Origin: Nitzschia sp. pyKryTriq1 | Lineage: Eukaryota; Bacillariophyta; Bacillariophyceae; Bacillariales; Bacillariaceae | Assembly: GCA_956465555.1 (NCBI GenBank) | Contig: OY101119.1 | Span: 3,210,629 to 3,274,628 of the forward strand | Length of the DNA: 64,000 nt | Direction: 5' to 3' | Shown here: piece after piece, positions 9,759-19,760 of the stretch | Position numbering within the stretch: the first letter of the stretch is position 1 | How the letters are laid out: every line of letters starts with the position of its first letter | Translations under genes and position numbers: made by a program | The notes under the pieces: generated by a model | The model's input: only the letters and a program-made list of their open reading frames with translations | What the model was told of the DNA's origin: nothing | The model's database searches: none

Positions 9759-10830
9759 TTATTCAAATTTGGAAATCCATCCCTTGTCCAACGCATATTC
9801 CAGTGCCAGATAGACTCCACCAAACAATACTGCACTTTCGATTCCTTGTACCATGGCTTGATTCAACAGCATGTTCCAATTGAAATATCCAATCGGTGGT
9901 CCGCCTAGTAGTAATGTAGTAGCAGTAGTAGTAATACAATCAGCCAGTAAGTCAGCCAAGTCAGTCAGTAAGTCAGCCAGTAAGTCAGTCACAGACAAAG
10001 CGTTTGTAGTAGTAGTCCCATGCTCTATTCGTGGCATACCGGTACTTACAATTCAATGGAAATGCCGAACAGTCCGTCGGTGATGCTTGAATCGATGGAA
10101 GCGTCCTCACCAAGACAAAGGCACCGACAATGCCTTGATCGAGCATGCCATTGTCATCGTCTTTTCGACTGGCATAACGATAGACAATAGCAAACAAGGC
10201 ACCTTGGATCGCTGCCAGGTCAGTCGTCAATTCCCATTGTGGCAACGACGTGGCGGCATAATGAAGCAGAGCAACGGGAGCAATGGCAATCGAACCACTG
10301 ATAGCTCCAATCACGGCGCATTTGATACTTTCAATGCGTTGTCCGAAATCAAACTTGGTGTTGCTCTTACTGATGCTCTTGTTGTTGTTGTTGGTGGCGG
10401 TGGTGGTGGCATCCTCCTCCTTCGTAAGAATGTCCGGCCGCCTCGCTCGTGGTGGCGGCGGAATCGGGACCGTTCTTCGAACAGTGGTTGTTGTTGGTGT
10501 TGGTGTTGGTGTTGCTGCTGCTGCTGCTGCTGCTGCTTTTTCTTCTTGGTTTGTCTTTTTTTTGAAAAGAGCCTCAAAGGGATTGTTATTGTTTTTCACC
10601 ATGAACAGAAGAGTGGTCGAGGCGGACGACGTCGACGACCATGATGATGATGCTGGAGAAATTCTCCTCCTCCTCGAAAACGACGACGACGACGAAGAAG
10701 AAGGAGAAAAGCTCATCACCACCGGACCAATATTATTATTATTATTATTATTTTGTAAACACAAACCGCAGAACAATGTCCCGAGGATGTATAACATGGA
10801 TACTCGTACTGGGGATGATGCAGACTTCAT
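9759..10830 (-). CDS. Conserved plastid-targeted membrane protein, two exons
   Basis: Model: exon 1 10050-10830, intron 9905-10049 (145 bp, GTAAGT...CTACTAG), exon 2 9759-9904; 308 residues. The splice joins FPLN to GPPIGYFNW in frame. An internal Met at 10797 may be the true start. The presequence has a hydrophobic MLYILGTLFCGLC stretch and GPVVMSFSPSSS, resembling the signal-peptide plus ASAFAP-type transit motif. The mature part has predicted membrane segments around GAISGSIAIAPVALLHYAA, IQGALFAIVYRYA, IVGAFVLVRTLPSI and AVLFGGVYLALEYAL. I believe homologues occur in plants and cyanobacteria as an uncharacterised chloroplast family, but this is from memory. The function is unknown. Confidence 0.7.
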
Positions 10831-11614
10831 TATTGTTCTTATTTTCGTTGTTTGTTTAGTGGTAATGTACTGTATTACTCGAGTAGATCATGATCTTATA
10901 ACATGCAGCTAGCGTCCCTTCCTCTACAGAGACGATCATGCCGCTCGCTCATCTCGCATCATCGTCGTCGTCGTGCGTCATGGTGTCGTGACTTCATACT
11001 TTTTTGGAAAGAAGAAACAAGGACGGAAGACGCATGAAAGAAAAAAAAGATCCGATCGATGACGTACTCGTACTGTACGAACCGATAATACGTGCATGCC
11101 TACCGCGTACAGTAGTGCGTACGGGTAGTAGGTAATACCAGGTACTCGTACCAGGTACTGTAGCTCTCGAGCGCGCCTGCAGTCGTCCGAGTCAATCAAA
11201 CACACGCCTGCCCGCCCGCCGTCCGCACCGATGACGAACGAGCGGAACCTCATGTACTGTACCGGTACGTGTACTGCTGTACCGGCACGGTTACTGTCGA
11301 GCCGGATGGCTCGCTCACGCCAGCAGCCGCTGCGGTCAGCATCCTCCGTGAAGACTGCCGCCTGACGACGACGACGACGACTCGCTCGAATCACATCATC
11401 ATTCATGCGCATTTATTTGAACTTTGAAGAACAGAATTTTATCGTCTATTACAGTACACGTACCTGTATCTCTTCGCAACAAAAATCTGATTTACGATTT
11501 ACTTCCTCACTATCATCAACATCATCATCATCATCATCATCATCAACATATCATCAACGCCCAAACATATAACATTAAACATACAACATAACACCTCTAT
11601 AATAATAATACAAC
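10831..11614. other. Intergenic region, divergent promoters
   Basis: Lies between a minus-strand gene and a plus-strand gene. It contains many GTAC-type palindromes (for example around 11135-11160 and 11258-11290, including TACCGGTA) and a CATCAT run at 11516-11545 just before the ATG at 11615. A 144-codon minus-strand frame here looks spurious (Arg-rich, no domain). Confidence 0.5.
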
Positions 11615-12404
11615 ATGGAAACATCCGATGAAGAAGAATCCTCCGAAATCGTTTCTCTGTTGCACGAGCAACAAGAACAAGAACAACAGCCGCAGGTGCC
11701 GATACTACATCAACATGAACATGAACATGAACATGAACCTGAACGAGTTTTTATGGGGGATGAGGATGAGGATGGAATTGGGAATGGGAAACGCCGACGG
11801 GTGCTGTTTGTGGGTGTGATCATAATATTATTCGTTCTGGTTCTTTTGATTTCATTCGTTGTACTCGTATCGATGGTATCCTTTGGGGCAAGAGCAAAAG
11901 CAAGAGCTAAAGCTCATCATCCTCCTCTTGCTGGAAAAGCAGTAGTCATACCGACCATGGCAGAGGATGATGATGATCATGATGATGATTCTACTACTAC
12001 TACGACTACTACGACTACGACTACGAGTAACGCCACCTACTTCCAAACCAACCAAACGGATGATATAATATACACCCAAAAGCAGCAACAACAACAGCAA
12101 CAAGTCAACGAGCCTTCTACTACTACTTCTACCACTACTACTACTTTACCATCATCATCCTCCTCCTCCCAGGACGAACACAATGAAAAAGTTGGCTTGT
12201 TGTGGACGCCTCAAGAGAGAGATTTTGTCATTCATACCCTCTATGAAGATGAAGATGAAGATGACGATGATAATCAAGATAATGAAAATGATGAAGATGA
12301 AGATGAGGATCGTGCTCATCATCTTTGTTATAGAAGAGTATGTGCTCCCGTCCATTCCTCCCACCTTTGTTTGACGATTCGATATCCCTTTTCCATTCCT
12401 CGTC

Positions 12405-12436
<32 letters not shown>

Positions 12437-14855
12437 GACGATCATGATCATCCATCATTATCATCTTCATTATCATCCAATAATGTTGTTGTCAACTATC
12501 CCAAACCCGTCGCCCAAGAATTTTATAAGCAACCAGTCCAGATTCGATTTTTGGATGGACCCGAATTGGAATATTGTCGAAACAATATCAATGCTATGGC
12601 GGCGTCATCGTCGTCGTCGTCGTCTTCTTCTTCTTCTTCTTCTTCTACAGCTTCTTCTACCACTACGAATACTTCAAGCTCAAGTTTTACAGCAGCAAGT
12701 ACTACTACTACTACTACTACTAGGAGTAGTATCACCAGGGCAACAGTCAAGGCGTGTATCGATCACTACCACAACAACGAGATGACAATGATGACAATGG
12801 CTGAAACGGCTAAAGATGCAGCAGCAGCAGGAGGAGGAGGAGAAGAAAACATTCCTCCATCACCACTGACTGCCACGGCCGTTTGGACTCGTATTCGAAA
12901 GAAGGATGGGTTGATTCGCTTTTATGGAATTCATTCCGATGATTCGAATTCGAATTCGGATCCAGATCATATCCAACAAGAGCAGCAGCAACAGCAACAG
13001 CAGCAACAACAACAACAACAACGACGACGTATTCATGACTTTTTTCAACATCAAATCATTCTCGTCTTGGGTGCATCGCCTACTCCACCAATTCACAAGT
13101 CGTTGCAAGGACTCTTTTCGAATTGCAAATCCGAATTCGGATCCAGATCATATCCAACAAGAGCAGCAGCAACAGCAACAACAACAACGACGACGTATTC
13201 ATGACTTTTTTCAACATCAAATCATTCTCGTCTTGGGTGCATCGCCTACTCCACCAATTCACAAGTCGTTGCAAGGACTCTTTTCGAATTGCAAATCCGA
13301 ATTCGGATCCAGATCATATCCAACAAGAGCAGCAGCAACAGCAACAACAACAACGACGACGTATTCATGACTTTTTTCAACATCAAATCATTCTCGTCTT
13401 GGGTGCATCGCCTACTCCACCAATTCACAAGTCGTTGCAAGGACTCTTTTCGAATTGCAAATCCGAATTCGGATCCAGATCATATCCAACAAGAGCAGCA
13501 GCAACAGCAACAACAACAACGACGACGTATTCATGACTTTTTTCAACATCAAATCATTCTCGTCTTGGGTGCATCGCCTACTCCACCAATTCACAAGTCG
13601 TTGCAAGGACTCTTTTCGAATTGCAAATCCGAATTCGGATCCAGATCATATCCAACAAGAGCAGCAGCAACAGCAACAACAACAACGACGACGTATTCAT
13701 GACTTTTTTCAACATCAAATCATTCTCGTCTTGGGTGCATCGCCTACTCCACCAATTCACAAGTCGTTGCAAGGACTCTTTTCGAATTGCAAATCCATTC
13801 AGGGATGGGATAGAATGTCCCTCCCGCGTGGCCAAGTCCTATGTTATCCAACAACCACAACAACTACTACTACTAATTCGGCGGCAACCGCCTCCAAATG
13901 GGACGATCTACTACCACTACCACTCCCACTCGAGGTAGACGACAATGACAATGACAACGACGTGAATGAGACGAAGACGAAGGCGAATGATTTTTGGACC
14001 ATGCTGTTGCACGATGGCTTTTATCCCACGGACCACGGTCACTTATATTACAATCATTCAGTGGACCCTGGAACGACCGTACTGACAGAATTGGAAAAGA
14101 TCCGATCCTATTGGTGGGGCAACAACAGCAATAGCGATAGTGATAGCGACGACTCGAACAGTACCATCGACTCGAACAGTACCAACAACCACAACCGCCA
14201 GCACCGACGACGATTGTTGAAATTCACCATTATGATTGAACAGCCGACGGCGCATATGCAAAACCAAGATCTAATGACGAAAAGCTACGACTACGCCGCT
14301 TCGCTACAAGAGTTGTGGGTACAAGTCTTTCTCAACGCCACCAACGACAGCAACGACGACGACGACGACAACAACAACAACAACAACAAGAACAACAGCA
14401 GTTACTACAAGGAGCGAATGGAATCTCTTGGAATTGAGATTTCCAATGTGATTGCCTTTGATGGATCTCCTCAATTCTTTCCGACCGAATCAGGAGGATA
14501 TTTGGGCCAAATACGTACATTTCATTCGGAACAAGAGTTTATCGAACGAAATGGATATGATGGATGGATTGCGGAAGAATATGGATCGCGTTGTCGAGGA
14601 TTTCTTCCACCTACCAGTAATCTGACAAAGTTCAATCAACTCGGACGAGATGCCTATGAACGAAATGGTCTCGATATGCGATTCTATGGCCGGACGTGGG
14701 AGTTTATCAACTTGGCATGGTTCGGGATGCACGGAACGTTGGGATGGGGCCCCAAAGGATTGGATTGTACGCATGGAAGTGGTGCGGTTTCGGAAATGCA
14801 CAAGTATTTTGTCATGGCCATGGTGGACGATCATTTTGATAATATGATGACATGA
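11615..14855 (+). pseudogene. Type II membrane protein, SGNH-like lumenal domain; frame broken by tandem repeat
   Basis: The 5' frame opens METSDEEESSE, has one membrane segment near residues 62-92 (VLFVGVIIILFVLVLL), a long low-complexity stem, then conserved-looking sequence (VWTRIRKKDGLIRFYGIH; IILVLGASPTPPIHKSLQ). The 3' frame continues it (KSIQGWDRM..., FTIMIEQP, FYGRTWEFINLAWFGMHG) and ends after GLDCTHGSGAVSEM. A Gly-x-Ser start and a late Asp-x-x-His resemble SGNH/PC-esterase proteins, here with GAS instead of GDS; this assignment is tentative. The two halves are out of frame because a coding segment exists in five tandem copies. The naive 5' reading stops at 13204. One copy, or three extra copies, would restore the frame. 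It may be a pseudogene, an allele or an assembly artefact. Confidence 0.6.
12953..13796 (+). repeat. 166-bp intragenic tandem repeat, five copies
   Basis: The GGATCC near each unit start falls at 12958, 13139, 13305, 13471 and 13637. Copies 2-5 are spaced by 166 bp and look identical. Copy 1 is 181 bp long because its CAA/CAG (Gln) tract has five more codons. The unit encodes DPDHIQQEQ..., RRRIHDFF, ILVLGASPTPPIHKSL and GLFSNCKS. Since 166 and 181 are both 1 modulo 3, each extra unit shifts the reading frame by one base. Confidence 0.95.
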
Positions 14856-15782
14856 TATGACATGACATGGTATGACATGACATGGTATGACATGACATGG
14901 TATGAATGTAGTTGGTACTCATCATGATTACTCTACGTACCAGGTACGACTACTGGTAGTACCCGAGCTAGCTAGCTAGCTAGCTAGTACTCGTAGACGA
15001 ACTTTTCGCCCCTCGCCTCCTCGCATGGCCATCCATCATCAGAATGTTGTCATGGATGAATGATGATGTTCATGACACGACACACCAATGCCGGCCTTGC
15101 TTGTGCGTTCTTTGCTTCTGACTACATACTGTACCGGTAGGACTTACAAAATAATAATGAATGGCGGCATGAAAGCAGCAAGCATATGCAGCTAGCAGAC
15201 AGGTCCCTTGCACATGTGCACGTGAAGTGAGAATACATCATCATACAGTACTACCGGTAGTATAGTAGGACCGTTCGTGTGTAAAATAAAGTACAATTCA
15301 AACCAACCTTTTGGCGCCTAAAACGCAGATTCATTCGGGGAAAGGCACGTGATGGATCGGATTGCATGCTATAAATGTATTTAATGATTCAAGCTACTTA
15401 CTTAACAAAATCGGATTTACCTAAGGATTGAAAAATCTCTTGGGCATATTATGACACCAATCCGAACTCATATATAGTACAGTACCAAAAATCTACAAGA
15501 TTCATCGCGTCGGCCGATCTTTTGAACGACAATAAAGACATAACAATCACCATGTGTGACACGTGTGCGATCGGTGGACGAAATTTGGTTTACCCGCCCA
15601 AAATGAGAAAGTAGTAATGAAAACCAATAAACCCAACCTCACATCTTTTTCGTTTTTTTTTTTCGGCGGATGCTAGCTGGACGAGTAGTAGTAGTAGTAG
15701 ATCGGCATCGCATTGCATCTTGCCACCCCTTGACCATTCATTCATTCATTCATTACTGAATCTATCTATCTATCTATCTATC
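14856..15782. other. Intergenic region
   Basis: Starts with about four copies of a 15-bp word (TGACATGACATGGTA, 14850-14905). It also has a (GCTA)n palindromic tract at 14968-14987, TACCGGTA palindromes near 15132 and 15254, an ATTC run and a (TCTA) run at 15760-15782 directly before the next ATG. No gene was seen. Confidence 0.5.
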
Positions 15783-18156
15783 ATGATGCAAGGTGGTCAG
15801 CACCGTCGTGGCCAACGTCGTGGCCAGCAACAACAGCAACAGCAACAACCTCATCATCATGAAGTGGAAGTGGAAGAAGTGGAAGTGGAACAAGATGCAG
15901 ATGAAGAAGAAGGAATCGAGATTTCTCTCAGTCCGACCAGTTTGGAGCATTTGGAAAGCCGATTCTACCATAATAATGGTGGTGGTAAAGGTGGTAAAGC
16001 TGGTAAATATAATAATGACGCAGACGCAGACGCAGACGCAGACGCCGAAGGAGGAGGTCTGGCCGTGACCATTGCCGAAGGCAGCAGCAATAGCAGTGGC
16101 TCGATACGAGAAGACGATGGCGCCGACGCCGACGCCGACGACGCTGACGCTGCTACCGATGCTGCGACTGGTACTCTGACCAAAAAGGCTCCTCGCTCTC
16201 GACGGCAGCGGATGATTCTTGCCATTTTGTTGTTGTGTGGCATCATCATCATTATCATCATCATTGTGGCTGGAGTCCTAGCAGGGCTCAACAAGAAAGG
16301 AGAGGATTCTTCCTCGAGTGCTTCTCGACTCGATGGAAGCAACAACAGCAACGGCAACTCTTCTCCTACTCAAGCCCCTGCGGTTGACGACGGAAGCAGC
16401 AGCAGCAGCAGCAGCAGCTCTTCGCGTCCCAGTGCCGTAGGTGGTGGTGATGATGGAGGAGGAGGAGCCACTAGTGCTCCTACCCTTTCCCTACCCTCCA
16501 CGGTTCGTTCCGTACAATCGATCTATGCGTATGGAGAATCCATTTCCATCTTTTTTGCCTTTGGTCATGATCATGTTGCCCAACAAGGCGATTGGATTGG
16601 TATCTATCCTGCTGCTGCTGCCAGCAATGATGATGATGATGTTGCTAGTAGCACGGCTGCTGCCGATTTGGGACAATGGGAAACCTTCCTCTTCTTGTGC
16701 AATAGTCAACGTCCTTGCAGTGATGAAGATTCATCCTCCTCGCCCGTCAGTAATAATAGTGTGGGCCAAGTCACCTTTTCCCAAGATTCCGTATCGTCTT
16801 GGCCAGCCCTCGAACCTGGCAATTACAAAGCCTATGTCTTACGAGGAGAGGAAGCTCCCTTTGAGGTCGTGGCAGAAACGGACGGTACCTTTGAAGTCTT
16901 GCGCAATTTCATGGTCCATGCCGTCATTCCAGCATTGAACAAGATTGAATTGGCGATTCGTGCCATTATAATCGACGACGACAATATTGCATTGGGTGCC
17001 AAGTTTGTACGATTGGGGTTTCATGACTGTGCTGGTGGATGTGATGGTTGTGTCGATTTGACCTTTGCCGACAATGCTGGATTGGATGTTCCGATTGACG
17101 CATTGGCACCGATTGTAGCCGAACATGAAAGTATCGAGCTGGGCATTAGTCGGGCTGATATTTGGGCCCTGGCCGCATTGGTCGGGGCCGATATTGCGCA
17201 ACAACGAAGTGATACCAAAGTCGATTTTTCCATGCAATACCTGGGACGACAGAATTGTGAAGATCGATTTGACGAATGTTTCGATCAATTGGATCAACCT
17301 CGAGAATGCAGTGCCACCTTGGGACCGCACGTCCATTTGCCGGAACCTCATATTACGACCGAAGAACTTTTTCACTTTTTCAGCCAAGAGTTTGACATGG
17401 GCGTCCAAGAAACCGTCGCCTTGATGGGGGCTCATACCATCGGAGCCTTGCATCGGACCAATTCAGGATTTGATGGACCCAACGGTTGGGTCCGGGACAA
17501 TCTCTTGTTGGACAATGACTACTATCACGAACTGGTCGGAGGTTCCGACGAAGGTGCCAGCGAAGACGATCTCATCAATCTTGCTCCCCCGTGGTTGCGA
17601 TTTGAAATTGATAACTCGGATCTGGAGGATATTCCGGATCGAGGGGCATGGCGAGCCTTTCCACCCGCCTTTGATGGATCGGGAACGGTAGAAATTCTCA
17701 TGTTGAATGCAGATGTAAGTCAATATATCAATTGGAATATGAATATGAATATGAATATGAATCGACGATGGATATATATGTGGATTAGATCATGATGTGC
17801 TCATACCCTCTTTGCCTCCTTTCCTTTTCCAGATTGCCTTGGTAAGAGAATTGACCGAAGACAATTTGGATCTTACTACGGGCCGAGTCAACTGTGCCTT
17901 TACCGATGCCCTGGCCGCAGATCAAGAATTCGTCCCCCGTTGCCCCCATGCCTCACAGTCGCTCCAATTTGCGGCCGACTACAAGTTTGACAATGACTTG
18001 TGGCTACATGACTTTGAGGCCGTCTACCATAAAATGCTCAACCATGGATATGACTGGGATCCCAGCGATTCTTGTCTCGGTGGCATTTGTGTCTTTGGAC
18101 AATCATCATCGTCATCATCATCATCATCACAACAACCACAACAAAGAACAAGGTAA
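15783..18156 (+). CDS. Membrane-anchored class II-type haem peroxidase, two exons
   Basis: Model: exon 1 15783-17714, intron 17715-17832 (118 bp, GTAAGT...TTTTCCAG), exon 2 17833-18156; 751 residues. Order: low-complexity cytosolic N-terminus; one membrane helix at about 144-168 (MILAILLLCG then Ile run); Ser-rich linker; a beta-rich module at about 246-375 (GDWIGIYP, GNYKAYVLRG) of the kind found before diatom extracellular enzymes; then a plant-type peroxidase domain. The distal site is RLGFHDCAGGCDGC (Arg410, His414) and the proximal haem ligand is His551 in MGAHTIGALH. By family, it reduces hydrogen peroxide using a small donor that is not predictable here. The topology suggests a lumenal or cell-surface enzyme. 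The start was chosen at the first ATG after the TCTA run. Confidence 0.85.
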
Positions 18157-19760
18157 TACAGTAAAGCAACAAAAGGCAATACACAACAAGGTCCTACTAG
18201 TATTGATGCTGTTCGAGTACTTACCTACCGGTTCAGCACAAACTACTATGAACGAATAGCCAGCAGCATTGGCTACTTTGCGTTTGGTTCGCTTTGAGAG
18301 CCGCCGATACGCCACTGATTGTAAACTACTACTACTACTACTACGATACGATACGATACGGTAAACATAAGAGAAATGCACAATAATTCGTACATACTAA
18401 TATTTTCATGACGATTTCTATTCTGTCCTGTACTGTACTGTACTGTACTTGCCAGTACTGTACTGCCAAAGTATGGTAGTCAACGCTTGATGAGGATGCA
18501 AGAAGCAAAGAATCCATCATCTTTTGAATCAAATCAAATCAAATCAAAGTCCAAAGTCCTCCAGTCCATTGGCGGCTCCGACCAGTAGTACGGAGCAAAC
18601 GACAGAATGACTGATGATGGTTGCTTCGTACCGGTGGATGGTACTATCTTAGTACCACTAACAGCAAGAGGAGCAGCCAGTCGTTTCTCGTTGATAGTTT
18701 TTACTAGTGTGACCTTGCTCGCTCGGTGGTTACAAAGGTGGAGGAGGCGTCGGAGGAGGAGGAGCATGTTTTGGTTTCACTTTCACTGAACCGCCTTTGT
18801 TTTTGATGGGTCGACGGAAGACAAGGATGCTGGAGTCGTTGTTCTTGTCCAAGCACCAGCGCATCAGGAAGGAAACAGCACTACAACTAGCACTCGATCC
18901 TTGCTGCTGCTGCTGCTGCTGCTGATGCTGCGCTGCTGTCGCTGTCGATACATAGCAGCAGTCTTCGTCGTACTACTGGCGGCTTGTCGTCCTGTTCTTC
19001 TCAGGGTGTGACTAGTAGTTGGCGATGATGCCACAAGAAGTATTATCCAAAGAAGTCGTGAGGCGGCGAAAGAAGAAGAAGAAGATTCTTCGACCACTTC
19101 GACAGCCGGCCGGCCACTGTTGGAATTCAGTGAGCTTGATGATGATGCTGCTGCTGATCACATGCTGATGCTGATGAATTGATGACGCGATGGTGTGTTG
19201 TTGCTTCTGTGGGATGCGTGATGATGATGCTGAATGAATTCTACTAATGCATCGGTGGATGATGTGGATGCATGCGCGGGACGCTTTTTTGCGAACAAGT
19301 CGTACTACTACTACGGTATCTTTCCCATCATGCATGATCGTCAATCGTCCTCGCGCGCGTCATGGCGTCGTCGTCGAAGAAGAAGAATCTGACCGTTGAG
19401 TGTCTTCCTAAAAAAATCTACAACGGCTTAAGTAAATTGGCTTTGCGGTAGTTCAACGTATGTAGCTTCCTAATTACCATAATGAATATTCTCTTCAAAA
19501 CTATATATACATATATAACATTACTACCATGAAGCGACTCGCCGGCCGCACAGGCATGCATGGATCATCGGACTTTTTCATCATCTTGCATGCGCGGTCA
19601 ATAATGATGTAATGTTCATCTTCTACTACTGTACTTGATCTCAGCAGCAATGGTATTATATTGGTGCCGGATATTATACTACTAGCTGCGTTGTTGATGG
19701 AAACAAAACAAAACAAAACAAGACAAAACCCTAATAAGCATTGTATAGAGGATTACGACC
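18157..19760. other. Intergenic region, no firm gene
   Basis: Contains microsatellites (GATAC repeats near 18345, TACTG repeats near 18430, CAAAT repeats near 18530, CTG runs near 18905) and ACAAAACAAAA repeats just before 19761. A weak minus-strand candidate is listed separately. Confidence 0.4.
18864..19097 (-). CDS. Candidate small secreted protein, low support
   Basis: 77 residues with a plausible signal peptide: Ser-rich start, then SRLLWIILLVASSPTTSHT. A Gln/Ser repeat tract follows and the frame ends at 18864. A neighbouring frame continues past the repeat as FLMRWCLDKNNDSSILVF...KPKHAPPPP, which looks more protein-like, so a slip in the CAG tract or an intron may separate two parts of one gene. 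There is no homology that I recognise. It could be chance. Confidence 0.2.
   Translation of the reverse strand: MVEESSSSSFAASRLLWIILLVASSPTTSHTLRRTGRQAASSTTKTAAMYRQRQQRSISSSSSSSKDRVLVVVLFPS

Noticed and set aside
10978-11412. 144-codon Arg-rich minus-strand frame
   Set aside because: GTAC-palindrome-rich DNA with no domain, no homology pattern and no supporting context.
12155-12785. Multiple frames opposite or offset to the membrane protein stem
   Set aside because: These are homopolymer codon shadows (CAA, GAT, TCT runs stay open in all frames).
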